Below are positions 1 to 8,523 of a DNA stretch of 61,118 nt, piece by piece (positions within the stretch are counted from its first letter, which is position 1; the number at the start of each line of letters is the position of its first letter). The position numbers were made by a program, and so were the translations under genes. The DNA lies in the NCBI RefSeq assembly GCF_028289625.1, contig NZ_JANQOM010000030.1, positions 1 through 61,118 on the forward strand, given 5' to 3'. The stretch is from Winogradskyella sp. Its GTDB lineage: Bacteria > Bacteroidota > Bacteroidia > Flavobacteriales > Flavobacteriaceae. Under the pieces are notes generated by a model, which did not search any database, was not told the origin of the DNA, and saw only the letters and a list, made by a program, of their open reading frames with translations.

Positions 1-2736
1 ATTTTCTTTCATCAAAGCTTTTCTTTCTTTCTCAGAAAGTTCAAGATTATAATCTACATAATTAAAACCTTTATCTGCATTAATCGTCATGCGCTTTAAT
101 TCTGCACCTTTTTCAGAAAGCACTTTTATGGTTTTTTCACCTGAAGCATTGCTATAAAACTGAATGGTCTTTTCTGGCTCGTAGGCGTCTAACCATTTAC
201 TCCAAGAACTTCCCCAACGACTTGAATGACGCACAGAACTTAAATCAAACATTGTAATCGCTTTCGATTTCAACTCTAAATTCATCTTTTGAAGTGGTGC
301 AATGTTCGCCTTATAAATACTTCTACCATGCGTTCCTAGCAAGAGGTCTTTGGCATCTGGCTGAATAACTATATCATGCACAGCAACATTTGGCAAGCCA
401 TTGGAGAACACCTCCCAAGATTTGCCCATATCGAAAGAAACATAGGCTCCATTATCAGTTCCTAAATACAAGATGTTTTCATTATCGGAATCCTCTCTTA
501 TTACATTGACTGGCGACGCGGGAATATTACTACTGATGTCTTTCCAAGTTTGTCCATAATCATCACTCATGTAAGCATACACTTTAAAATCATCCCAACG
601 GTAACCGTTCAAAGTGGCATAAACACGCTCTTTTTTGTGCTGAGACGCTATAACTCTACTGACCCATAAATCCTTAGGGAATGCGTTTGAAATATTGGCC
701 CAACTGCCACCGGCATTTTTAGTGACATGTAACAAGCCATCATCGCTCCCTGCATAAATCAATCCAAATTGAAAAGGACTTTCACTAATTGACGTCAATG
801 TGCCATAAGCCACATTGCCTTTTTTTCCTCCATTGGTTAGATCATCGCTTATCGCTTCCCATGAGTTTCCTTGGTTCATGGAGCGCATCAATTTATTACC
901 GCCTAAATACAGTATATCCTGATTGTGTGGTGACAATAGAATTGGAGTCTGCCAGTTAAAACGATACGGATTTTCGCCAAGCGTATGTTTCGGTTGGATG
1001 TACTTTCGATCTTTGGTCTCCAAATTCAACCTGTAATAATTCCCAAACTGGAAGCCTGTGTATACGATATTTGAGTTTCTATTGTCAATCTGAACTTGCA
1101 TACCGTCACCTCCCATAATCGATGTCCAAGGATACTTTCCTTGTTGGTGCCAACTTTTATCCTGACGAGCAGTATGAGCTCCTTTCCAAACTCCATTATC
1201 TTGTAGGCCTCCATAAACATTATATGGTTTTTCGTTATCAATATTAATCGCATAGAATTGCCCTACGGAAGGGGAGTTATTCTTTATCCAGTTTTCACCA
1301 TCATCATACGAAATGTTGACTCCTCCATCATTACCATCCACCAAATGATTTGGATTTTTAGGATTTATCCAAAGCGCATGATGATCGGCATGTGCATTTT
1401 CTGCACTTATAGAAGTCCAAGATTTTCCCCCATCTTTAGATTTCACAATAGGCACACCATAAATATAGATGTGGTCTTCATTGGCTGGTGACACATGGAT
1501 ATGCCCAAAATAATAGCCATAACTGAAGTAGATGCCATCTAAATAATCGTCATGGGTTTTCTTCCATGTTTTACCACCATTCGTACTTTTGTAGACCTCA
1601 GCTCCAATCACTGGAGTGTTAAACAATAACGAATTGGCATCTTCCAAATATTTAGCTAAATCCACTGGCTTCACATTGCCCGAGCGTACCATTTGCTTTA
1701 CATTTTCAGCTCTGTATTTTTCTTGAAAACCGTTGGTCTTTAAAAAGGTATTTAGCTTTTTATCATCAAGTGCAAGAAAATCCTCATTAGACATGGTTTT
1801 AAAATCATCCTTTGTTAAACCTCTTTTGGTTGCTGAGCTTGTTGAAGCATCATCTGGTCGTCTAAACTGACTATCGTGTACGGCATAAACCACATTATCA
1901 TTATACACCGCAATCCCTATACGACCAACGCCTTCTCCCGTTGGGAAACCACTTCTTTCTGTCGATACTTTAGTCCATGTTTCACCGGCATCTGTACTTT
2001 TATAAATTCCTGAATTAGTACCATTCCCAGTAAAGTTCCAAGCTTTTCTATCCTTCGTCCAAGAGGTAGCATACATCACGTTATAATTATTAGGACTGTG
2101 CTGTAAGTCTATGATACCACTCATATCATCCACAAACAAGGTTTGTTTCCAAGTTTGTCCACCATCAGTTGTTTTATACACTCCACGTTCATTATTAGGC
2201 GAATACAAGTGTCCCGTAACACCTACAGTGATGACATCGGGATTATCGGGATGAATCAAAATTGGAGCAAAATGGTGTGCATCCATTAAACCTATATTGG
2301 TCCATGTTTCACCATTGTCCGTAGATTTCAACAAACCAATGCCTGCGTAAGAAGACCGAGACGCATTATTTTCACCTGTGCCTACATAGATGGTTCTGGT
2401 TGGCCAGTGCACAGCAATATCGCCGACATTCTGTGTATCCGAATTATCTAAAATTGGTGTAAATGAAGTTCCGTTATTAGTGGTGTGCCAAACACCTCCA
2501 GAGGCATAACCCACATAAAACTCAGATGGCATTTCTGGGTTTACCTCCAAATCCACCACACGACCACTCATAATGGTTGGCCCAATATTTTTAAAAGGCA
2601 CATTCTTTACTAATGAGCTCTCGGTCATTTTTCGTTTTTGCTCTAAAGCCTGTTTAACCGTTTCTGCCGATGTGGCTGGTTGCTGTGCAAAACTAAAAAT
2701 TGAGAAAAGGATAAAGAATAGACAAAGTTTTTTCAT
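1..2736 (-). CDS. Secreted sortilin/VPS10-type beta-propeller protein, C-terminus outside window
   Basis: The gene is open from an ATG at 2736 down to the window edge (912 codons visible), so the C-terminus is missing. The protein begins with a Sec signal peptide (MKKLCLFFILFSIFSFAQQ). It then carries many Asp-box (BNR) motifs of the form S/T-x-D-x-G-x-T-W, for example STDNGETW, TTDGGQTW, STDAGETW, SKDGGKSW and SDDYGQTW, spread through most of its length. Repeated Asp boxes at this spacing are typical of sortilin/VPS10-like multi-bladed propellers, often named glycosyl hydrolase in Bacteroidota although no catalytic site is evident. It is probably exported. A T9SS sorting domain may lie past the edge but cannot be seen. 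The substrate is unknown, and the enzyme label should not be taken literally. Confidence 0.85.
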   Translation of the reverse strand, partial: MKKLCLFFILFSIFSFAQQPATSAETVKQALEQKRKMTESSLVKNVPFKNIGPTIMSGRVVDLEVNPEMPSEFYVGYASGGVWHTTNNGTSFTPILDNSDTQNVGDIAVHWPTRTIYVGTGENNASRSSYAGIGLLKSTDNGETWTNIGLMDAHHFAPILIHPDNPDVITVGVTGHLYSPNNERGVYKTTDGGQTWKQTLFVDDMSGIIDLQHSPNNYNVMYATSWTKDRKAWNFTGNGTNSGIYKSTDAGETWTKVSTERSGFPTGEGVGRIGIAVYNDNVVYAVHDSQFRRPDDASTSSATKRGLTKDDFKTMSNEDFLALDDKKLNTFLKTNGFQEKYRAENVKQMVRSGNVKPVDLAKYLEDANSLLFNTPVIGAEVYKSTNGGKTWKKTHDDYLDGIYFSYGYYFGHIHVSPANEDHIYIYGVPIVKSKDGGKSWTSISAENAHADHHALWINPKNPNHLVDGNDGGVNISYDDGENWIKNNSPSVGQFYAINIDNEKPYNVYGGLQDNGVWKGAHTARQDKSWHQQGKYPWTSIMGGDGMQVQIDNRNSNIVYTGFQFGNYYRLNLETKDRKYIQPKHTLGENPYRFNWQTPILLSPHNQDILYLGGNKLMRSMNQGNSWEAISDDLTNGGKKGNVAYGTLTSISESPFQFGLIYAGSDDGLLHVTKNAGGSWANISNAFPKDLWVSRVIASQHKKERVYATLNGYRWDDFKVYAYMSDDYGQTWKDISSNIPASPVNVIREDSDNENILYLGTDNGAYVSFDMGKSWEVFSNGLPNVAVHDIVIQPDAKDLLLGTHGRSIYKANIAPLQKMNLELKSKAITMFDLSSVRHSSRWGSSWSKWLDAYEPEKTIQFYSNASGEKTIKVLSEKGAELKRMTINADKGFNYVDYNLELSEKERKALMKEN

Positions 2737-2867
2737 TTGAGTAAAGTAGTATTATTTCAATCAAAAATACTGAATAATTAATTAGTTATTTAAAGTTGAT
2801 AGATAATAGTGGACTCTGTAAATTTTAATTTTTCTTAAATTTATAGTATTAACTAAATCATAGTATT

Positions 2868-3110
2868 ATGGGATTATTATACGCATTATTAATCGGTGGT
2901 GTTGCTGGTTTTTTAGCTGGTAAACTTATGAAAGGCGGTGGTTTTGGTATCATCATCAACATTATTTTAGGTATTGTTGGCGGTATTGTTGGCAATTGGC
3001 TTTTTGGCCTATTGGATATTAGCCTTGGCTCTGGAGTTATTAGCGATTTGTTAACTGGTGTTATCGGTGCCGTCGTGGTATTGTTTGTGGCTGGCTTATT
3101 TAAAAAGTAA
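2868..3110 (+). CDS. GlsB/YeaQ/YmgE-family small membrane protein
   Basis: This 80-residue, very hydrophobic protein has three predicted membrane segments rich in glycine: GLLYALLIGGVAGFLAG at the N-terminus, a central GIIINIILGIVGGIVGNWLFG, and a C-terminal VIGAVVVLFVAGLF. The GxxxGxLAGKLMKGxGFG signature is that of the GlsB/YeaQ/YmgE (transglycosylase-associated) family. Those proteins sit in the cytoplasmic membrane and are often stress-induced, with no defined biochemical activity. It stands alone between a divergent propeller gene and pepP, and a hairpin terminator follows. The start ATG is unambiguous and the length is normal for the family. Confidence 0.85.
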   Translation: MGLLYALLIGGVAGFLAGKLMKGGGFGIIINIILGIVGGIVGNWLFGLLDISLGSGVISDLLTGVIGAVVVLFVAGLFKK

Positions 3111-3135
3111 GTTCTAAATAATGTGGTTCTAAATT

Positions 3136-3164
3136 AAAAGCTGTCGGTTATGATGGCTTTTTTT
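3136..3164 (+). terminator. Intrinsic terminator after the GlsB-like gene
   Basis: A 10-bp stem (AAAAGCTGTC with GATGGCTTTT, including two G-T pairs) around a 6-nt loop runs directly into a T-tract. It separates the small membrane protein gene from pepP. Confidence 0.6.
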
Positions 3165-3212
3165 CTGAACAAAAACTATGTAACTTTAACCTCATAATAA
3201 AAAACTCACTTC

Positions 3213-4505
3213 ATGAAATACCATCCAATAGACCGCAACCTCTTTATAAACAACCGTAACAACTTTATGGCACAGATGAAGCCTAACAGTTTGGCGGTGT
3301 TCAATTCTAATGATATTTATCCTGTAAGTGCTGATAGCACCTTGCCTTTTGCCCAGCACAGAGATATCTTTTATTTAAGTGGTGTGGATCAGGAAGAAAG
3401 CATTTTGGTATTGTATCCTGATTGCCCAAAGGAAAAGCATCGCGAAATTTTATTCTTAAAAGAAACCAACGAACATATTGCGGTTTGGGAAGGCGAAAAA
3501 CTCACCAAAGAAGCCGCTTTAAAGACTTCAGGCATTAAAACCGTGTATTGGTTACAGGACCTAGAAAAGATTATGTTTGAACTCATGACCCAATGCGATA
3601 CCGTTTACATTAATACCAACGAACATTATCGTGCCAGTGTAGACACCGAAACGCGCGAAGATCGTTTTACCAAATGGCTAAAAGGTAAATACCCTGCCCA
3701 TACTGTGGCGAAGAGCAATCCGATTTTACAGCGTTTGCGTTCTGTAAAGAATCCTATTGAACTAGACTTGATGCAAAAGGCTTGCGATATTACCGAAAAA
3801 GGGTTTAGACGTGTACTCAACTTTGTAAAACCAGACGTTTGGGAATACAATATTGAAGCCGAATACATGCACGAGTTTTTAAACAACCGTTCAAAAGGGT
3901 TTGCCTATACACCAATCATTGCGGCTGGTAATAATGCTAATGTTTTGCACTATATTGAAAATAACCAACAATGTAAGGCTGGTGACCTCATCTTGATGGA
4001 TGTGGGTGCCGAGTATGCCAATTACTCGAGTGATATGACACGTACCATTCCTGTGTCTGGCAAATTTACTAATAGACAAAAAGACGTATATAATGCGGTG
4101 AACAGGGTAAAAATTGAAGCTACAAAACTATTGGTGCCAGGCACGCTTTGGGAAGCATACCACGTCGAAGTTGGTAAACTTATGACTTCTGAATTGTTAG
4201 GTTTAGGTTTACTCGATAAAGCTGATGTGCAAAATGAAAATCCTGATTGGCCAGCTTATAAAAAATACTTTATGCACGGTACGTCTCACCATATTGGTTT
4301 AGATACTCACGATTATGGTTTGCTACACGAACCAATGCAGGCCAATATGGTCTTTACGGTTGAGCCTGGTATTTATATCCCTGATGAAGGTTTTGGGATT
4401 CGTTTAGAGGATGATGTGGTCATCCAAGCGTCTGGCGAACCGTTTAATTTGATGCGAAATATTCCGATTGAGATTGAAGAGATTGAGGATTTGATGAATA
4501 ATTAA
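3213..4505 (+). CDS. pepP: Xaa-Pro aminopeptidase (M24B)
   Basis: Cytosolic metallopeptidase expected to remove an N-terminal residue that precedes proline. At 430 residues it matches the usual PepP length. An N-terminal aminopeptidase-P domain (about 1-165) precedes the pita-bread catalytic domain. The five expected dinuclear metal ligands are visible: Asp263 (LMDVGAEY), Asp274 (SSDMTRT), His359 (HGTSHHIG), Glu384 (FTVEPGIY) and Glu399 (IRLEDD). His355 and His366 in the HGTSHHIGLDTHD block complete the active site. The restriction endonuclease gene starts only 10 bases after its stop, so the two may be co-transcribed, although their functions are unrelated. Confidence 0.95.
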   Translation: MKYHPIDRNLFINNRNNFMAQMKPNSLAVFNSNDIYPVSADSTLPFAQHRDIFYLSGVDQEESILVLYPDCPKEKHREILFLKETNEHIAVWEGEKLTKEAALKTSGIKTVYWLQDLEKIMFELMTQCDTVYINTNEHYRASVDTETREDRFTKWLKGKYPAHTVAKSNPILQRLRSVKNPIELDLMQKACDITEKGFRRVLNFVKPDVWEYNIEAEYMHEFLNNRSKGFAYTPIIAAGNNANVLHYIENNQQCKAGDLILMDVGAEYANYSSDMTRTIPVSGKFTNRQKDVYNAVNRVKIEATKLLVPGTLWEAYHVEVGKLMTSELLGLGLLDKADVQNENPDWPAYKKYFMHGTSHHIGLDTHDYGLLHEPMQANMVFTVEPGIYIPDEGFGIRLEDDVVIQASGEPFNLMRNIPIEIEEIEDLMNN

Positions 4506-4515
4506 CATCATATAT

Positions 4516-5223
4516 ATGGACGATAAACAGCGTTTTATATTATTAGAAAAAGCCAAACAATTTTTTAGAGAAGAAATCGTTGAAGCCCATATTAACAAAG
4601 CATGTGCAAAAGCTGGAAAGTTGTCAAACTACAATGTTAATCCATTTCTCTTTAAATATTTAGCAAATTTTTTAAGAGGTAATGATGATAGTAGAAGTAT
4701 TGCAGAGGCACTCGTTCTACCTAGAGTATTAGGATCTGCAATTACAACATCATTTGGCATGAAGGTTCAAAAACTTATAAGTGAATTGTTTGAAGGCTTT
4801 GGCTCTACAACTCCTGGAATAGACATTGAGTTCACTGACGCGTTAGATGGGAGGAAAAAATATTGTCAATTAAAATCAGGGCCTAATACTATAAACCATG
4901 ATGACGTTGAAACTATTTTTGGTCATTTTCAAGGAACTATAAATTTGGCAAGAACAAATAACTTAGCCATTGGAATTAACGATATGATTGTTGGAGTAGT
5001 TTACGGAGAAGAAAATGAATTAAGTTCTCACTATAAAAAAATAAATGAAAGATATCCTGTAATTATTGGTAAATCATTCTGGTACAGCTTAACAGGAAAA
5101 GAGGATTTTTATTTTGAACTTATAGATGCAGTCGGTGATGTAGCTTTAGAAGTTGACGGAACTGGAGTATTAGAGGAAACAATCGAGACTTTATCTAAAG
5201 AGATAGAAGCTAAATTTTCCTGA
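4516..5223 (+). CDS. PmeII-like type II restriction endonuclease
   Basis: The 235-residue protein resembles the PmeII family of type II restriction enzymes. Recognisable blocks are KAKQFFREEIVEAHI at the N-terminus, NPFLFKYLANFLRGND, a central GIDIEFTDALDGRKKYCQLK with acidic residues followed by a Q-x-K typical of PD-(D/E)XK nucleases, and GPNTINHDDVETIFGHF. It would cut unmethylated DNA at the site protected by the adjacent C5-methyltransferase. The gene is more AT-rich than pepP before it, consistent with acquisition as a module. Its last 115 bases lie over the end of the convergent methyltransferase gene. The family assignment is from memory of conserved blocks; the cleavage site cannot be predicted. 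Confidence 0.8.
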   Translation: MDDKQRFILLEKAKQFFREEIVEAHINKACAKAGKLSNYNVNPFLFKYLANFLRGNDDSRSIAEALVLPRVLGSAITTSFGMKVQKLISELFEGFGSTTPGIDIEFTDALDGRKKYCQLKSGPNTINHDDVETIFGHFQGTINLARTNNLAIGINDMIVGVVYGEENELSSHYKKINERYPVIIGKSFWYSLTGKEDFYFELIDAVGDVALEVDGTGVLEETIETLSKEIEAKFS

Positions 5224-6452
5224 TTTTTCTTATAGTATTTATTTAAGAACTTAACAATAGAATAACCTACCTCTTTACCTAAATTGCATGGAACAGCATT
5301 GCCAATTTGTTTATACTGTTGGGAAATAGAACCCATAAATTTCCAATTATCCGGGAAAGTCTGAATCCTAGCATACTCTCTAACAGTAAATGGCCTTGTT
5401 TCCTCTGGGTGACAACGTTCGGTTTGCTTTTGAGCTGGACTACACGTTAGGGTTAAACTAGGTTCATCCCAGCCTATTCTTCTGGCCATTCCTGTTTTTC
5501 CACCTCCCAAATAGAAGCTTTTACCCATATAATCCTTTTGAATTTCTAATGGTAAATCACGCCAGTAACCTTTCGGTGGTACTAAATCAAGAACTACCTT
5601 TTTATGCTCTGGATACTTGGAGCCTTCAGAACGAGGGACATCACAGTCATATAGGTCGCCTTTTTTTAAAGCATCTACTAGGTTATAAATTCTTTTATAT
5701 GGATTTGGATATTCGTATTTTATATTGATATCTTTTCGAATACCCACAAGAATAAGACGCTCTCGCTTTTGCGGCACTTTATAATGTATTGCTTTTAAAA
5801 CTTCCACTGGAACAACTTTGTAACCTACTTCATCCAAAATAGAAATCATTCCTTCTAAGGTTTTACCTTTTTCATGGGATAATAGACCTCTAACATTTTC
5901 CCCAATACATATTGGAGGTTTGACCTCATTGATCACTCTGGCAAACTCATAGAACAATGTTCCTCTTGCGTCTTCCAATCCTAATTTCTTTCCCGCGTAA
6001 CTAAATGCCTGGCATGGAAATCCTCCTGTAACTACGTCAACTTTATTCCTATACTTTTCAAAATTGAAACTTTTAATGTCTCCTTCAAGAACATTCCAAT
6101 TAGGTCTATTTTCCCGAAGGGTTTGGCAAGCCCATTTATCTATTTCATTTAATGCAACACACTTTATTCCTGCTTTTTCTAAACCAATTGCAAGACCACC
6201 TGCACCTGCGAATAATTCTAAAACTTTATACTGTTTTAGTGGTTTTTCAAAATTATTCGTAGTTTCTTCAATGCCATCATCAAATAAACCAATAAGCGAA
6301 TCAATTTCTGACTTTTTATAAATCCTATAATCGCTAATAGGCTCTCTAACTGCAATTAATTTCTCATCTCTATCCCACCTTCTTAGAGTTTCTTTACTTT
6401 TCCCAAGTTTTTCTGCAGCTTCCGCAAGCGAATAGTACTCTTTTGTAACCAT
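5109..6452 (-). CDS. C5-cytosine DNA methyltransferase with N-terminal MerR-like HTH
   Basis: The ATG at 6452 is preferred over an in-frame TTG nine bases upstream, giving 447 residues. Residues 5 to about 52 form a MerR/excisionase-type winged helix (YYSLAEAAEKLGKSKETLRR), followed by a linker. The catalytic domain shows motif I (LELFAGAGGLAIGLEKAG, about 78-95), the PCQ nucleophile Cys147 (GGFPCQAFSYAGKK), the ENV of motif VI, QKRERLILVG of motif VIII, and QIGNAVPCNLG of motif X. It should methylate cytosine in the site cut by the convergent endonuclease. The fused HTH could bind its own promoter, where an 11-bp inverted repeat lies. The last 38 residues are encoded entirely antisense to the endonuclease 3' end and look unlike the family. 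Confidence 0.93.
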   Translation of the reverse strand: MVTKEYYSLAEAAEKLGKSKETLRRWDRDEKLIAVREPISDYRIYKKSEIDSLIGLFDDGIEETTNNFEKPLKQYKVLELFAGAGGLAIGLEKAGIKCVALNEIDKWACQTLRENRPNWNVLEGDIKSFNFEKYRNKVDVVTGGFPCQAFSYAGKKLGLEDARGTLFYEFARVINEVKPPICIGENVRGLLSHEKGKTLEGMISILDEVGYKVVPVEVLKAIHYKVPQKRERLILVGIRKDINIKYEYPNPYKRIYNLVDALKKGDLYDCDVPRSEGSKYPEHKKVVLDLVPPKGYWRDLPLEIQKDYMGKSFYLGGGKTGMARRIGWDEPSLTLTCSPAQKQTERCHPEETRPFTVREYARIQTFPDNWKFMGSISQQYKQIGNAVPCNLGKEVGYSIVKFLNKYYKKNQENLASISLDKVSIVSSNTPVPSTSKATSPTASISSK

Positions 6453-6485
6453 ATTACACAACCTTATACAATGGTTACAAATTTA
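6442..6485 (-). promoter_or_regulatory. Promoter and candidate auto-operator of the C5-methyltransferase gene
   Basis: On the minus strand a TAAATTTG box (6485-6478) fits the Bacteroidota TAnnTTTG -7 element, 25 nt before the ATG. A perfect 11-bp inverted repeat (TTTGTAACCAT and ATGGTTACAAA, 18-bp spacer) has one arm on the TTTG of this box and the other on the start codon and codons 2-4. A repressor bound there would block both promoter and start site. No clear -33 element is seen. Confidence 0.55.
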
Positions 6486-6541
6486 ATAGTAATTTTTAAA
6501 TAAATAAGATATGCTAAATAAATTTTTTTAAAAAAGAAAAA

Positions 6542-7246
6542 TCAATATCCAAACACAAACAACCGTTCCACACTTTCTTTAGTCGATAAGTTTTCGGCAT
6601 GCCAAGAAAAAGTAGTTTTCGCACCTTTTTCCCATATACAAGTAAAGTCTTCTGGCGCATTGTATTCGCTGATAAACACTTGATGATCAGCTTGGCTTTG
6701 TTGGCGACACCAATCCCAAAAGACCTCATGGTCAAACCTATCTCTGTATTTGGTGGTAGATGCATAAGGAGGGTCACAGTAGATGATACTGTTTTTTAGG
6801 ATCTCTAAATCGAGATAGGATTTACAAGAGAGTTGCACACCTTCTAATTTGGGCACTTGCTTTGTGATGTTATGGTAATGCTCAGACCAATAATCCCGTT
6901 TACCTTGTTTGTCGCGTCGGTACCCAGCAAACCATTTGCCTCCAAAGGAGTTAAACCCAACATAGGCGACCAAATGTTTTGGGTATTCTTCTGGGTTGTG
7001 TTTAATGGCTCTGTACTCAGCTTCACTCACGGATTGTGGTGGATCCCAATTTTCATAAATTAAAGCTTGCCACATCGCCATCAGTTCCTCGTGTTGGTCA
7101 TTAGCCATACGAATCCCATCCACCTTGTCCATCATATTCATACCACCAGCAAAAGGTTCTAAATAGACTTGGTTCGGTTGCCTATCCTTTAAAATAATGG
7201 GCAATAAATCTTTGGCAAAACGCGCCTTGCTTCCCATATACTTCAT
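6542..7246 (-). CDS. D12-class N6-adenine DNA methyltransferase
   Basis: The start is placed at 7246 (MKYMGSKARFAKDLLPII), because the longer frame runs back into brnQ. This gives 234 residues, shorter than Escherichia coli Dam. Visible motifs are the YMGSK of the D12 class, motif I EPFAGGMNM, and the catalytic motif IV as IYCDPPY near the C-terminus. It transfers a methyl group from S-adenosylmethionine to adenine N6. The ATG lies 8 bases after the brnQ stop, so it is probably translated from the brnQ transcript. The next gene on the same strand is the C5-methyltransferase, 89 bases downstream. No second endonuclease is visible, so it may be an orphan enzyme or an accessory of the PmeII-like system. 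Confidence 0.88.
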   Translation of the reverse strand: MKYMGSKARFAKDLLPIILKDRQPNQVYLEPFAGGMNMMDKVDGIRMANDQHEELMAMWQALIYENWDPPQSVSEAEYRAIKHNPEEYPKHLVAYVGFNSFGGKWFAGYRRDKQGKRDYWSEHYHNITKQVPKLEGVQLSCKSYLDLEILKNSIIYCDPPYASTTKYRDRFDHEVFWDWCRQQSQADHQVFISEYNAPEDFTCIWEKGAKTTFSWHAENLSTKESVERLFVFGY

Positions 7247-7254
7247 TACACGTC

Positions 7255-8523
7255 CTATTCTTTTGGTTGAACTAAGGCTACAATAATAAAGGTCAATAAC
7301 GCTGGTAAGACCCAACCCAAGCTATACTGTGCTAAAGGAATCATCTCAACAACAGGCTGTATCTGTTCTCCCAGACCTAGAGACCCCAAAAAATCCGTGA
7401 TGCTAAACAGCATGGTCACAAGTACCACCGCTCTGAATATTAAGGGCTTTGCCATGTGCTTTGGCAAGATATTCAATACAATGAGAACAATGGTAATCGG
7501 ATATATAAACATTAAGGCTGGCACCGCCACTTTAATAATAAATTCCACATTATAACTGCCAACAATAACTCCTGTAACGCATCCGATAATAGCCGTCAGA
7601 TTATAAGCTAATTGTGACTCATTAAACAAGCCTTTAAAATAATCTGCCGTTCCCGTAATCACTCCAACAGCAGTTGTAAAACAAGCTAGGGCTACTAACA
7701 CACTCAAAAAGGTGGTACCAATATGTCCAAGGGTCTTTAAACTCAATCCTGAAAGCAAAGCCGTACGCTCAATATCAGCTTCAAAGACATCGCTAAACAA
7801 TGCACCTACCAAAATAAGCCCAGCATAAATGATAAACAAACCACCACCTGCAACCAATCCTGATTTGGTAATGAGTTCTTTTTTAGCTTCAAAGGTAGTA
7901 TGTCCTCTAAGGTTTAAGGAAATGATTAAGACGGCTCCAACAACAACTCCACCAATCGCATCAAAGGTCTGGTAACCTTCTAAAATACCATCTACCAATG
8001 GAGCTTCGGAACTGCCATTTGCTAAGGCTGGTACATCTGCCGAAACTCCAATACCAATAATCAATAGTAAAATGATGACAATTAAAGGAGTCAAAAACTT
8101 ACCGAGAATACTTAGTACTTTAGAACGATTGAGCGTAAATACCAAAACCAAAGCAAAATAAATAGCGCTCGTTAACAAGGTCGAACTCTCAAAAAATGGC
8201 GCAATGGCCATTTCGTGTGTCACAGACGCTGTTCTTGGCGCTGGTAAGGCAATCGCGATGATATAAATGAGCACGCAATAAATAACACTGAATACAGGTG
8301 AGACCTTTTTACCGAAATCATATAAAGTGCCTTGCAAACGTGCATGGGCGTAAATAGCCATAATTGGAATAATCACAGCGGTAATGGCAAAGCCAATAGC
8401 GACAATAAACCATTGGTCTAATGCTTTAAATCCTAAAAGTGGAGGAAGTATTAAGTTGCCCGCACCAAAAAACATTGAGAATAGCGCGAGACCGCTCACC
8501 CAAATTTCTTTCGTTCTGTTCAA
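7255..8523 (-). CDS. brnQ: Branched-chain amino acid carrier (LIVCS family)
   Basis: This 422-residue cytoplasmic-membrane carrier imports leucine, isoleucine and valine with Na+ or H+. The N-terminus KEIWVSGLALFSMFFGAGNLILPP is the family signature, and about twelve hydrophobic helices follow. The start codon is TTG at 8523, placed directly against the TAG stop of the upstream hydrolase gene (TAG-TTG, no gap). Internal ATGs would remove the first conserved helix, so translational coupling to the upstream gene is likely. Confidence 0.93.
   Translation of the reverse strand: MNRTKEIWVSGLALFSMFFGAGNLILPPLLGFKALDQWFIVAIGFAITAVIIPIMAIYAHARLQGTLYDFGKKVSPVFSVIYCVLIYIIAIALPAPRTASVTHEMAIAPFFESSTLLTSAIYFALVLVFTLNRSKVLSILGKFLTPLIVIILLLIIGIGVSADVPALANGSSEAPLVDGILEGYQTFDAIGGVVVGAVLIISLNLRGHTTFEAKKELITKSGLVAGGGLFIIYAGLILVGALFSDVFEADIERTALLSGLSLKTLGHIGTTFLSVLVALACFTTAVGVITGTADYFKGLFNESQLAYNLTAIIGCVTGVIVGSYNVEFIIKVAVPALMFIYPITIVLIVLNILPKHMAKPLIFRAVVLVTMLFSITDFLGSLGLGEQIQPVVEMIPLAQYSLGWVLPALLTFIIVALVQPKE

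Noticed and set aside
7247..7315. Extended N-terminus of the adenine methyltransferase
   Set aside because: These codons lie inside brnQ in another frame and precede the conserved MKYMGSK start.
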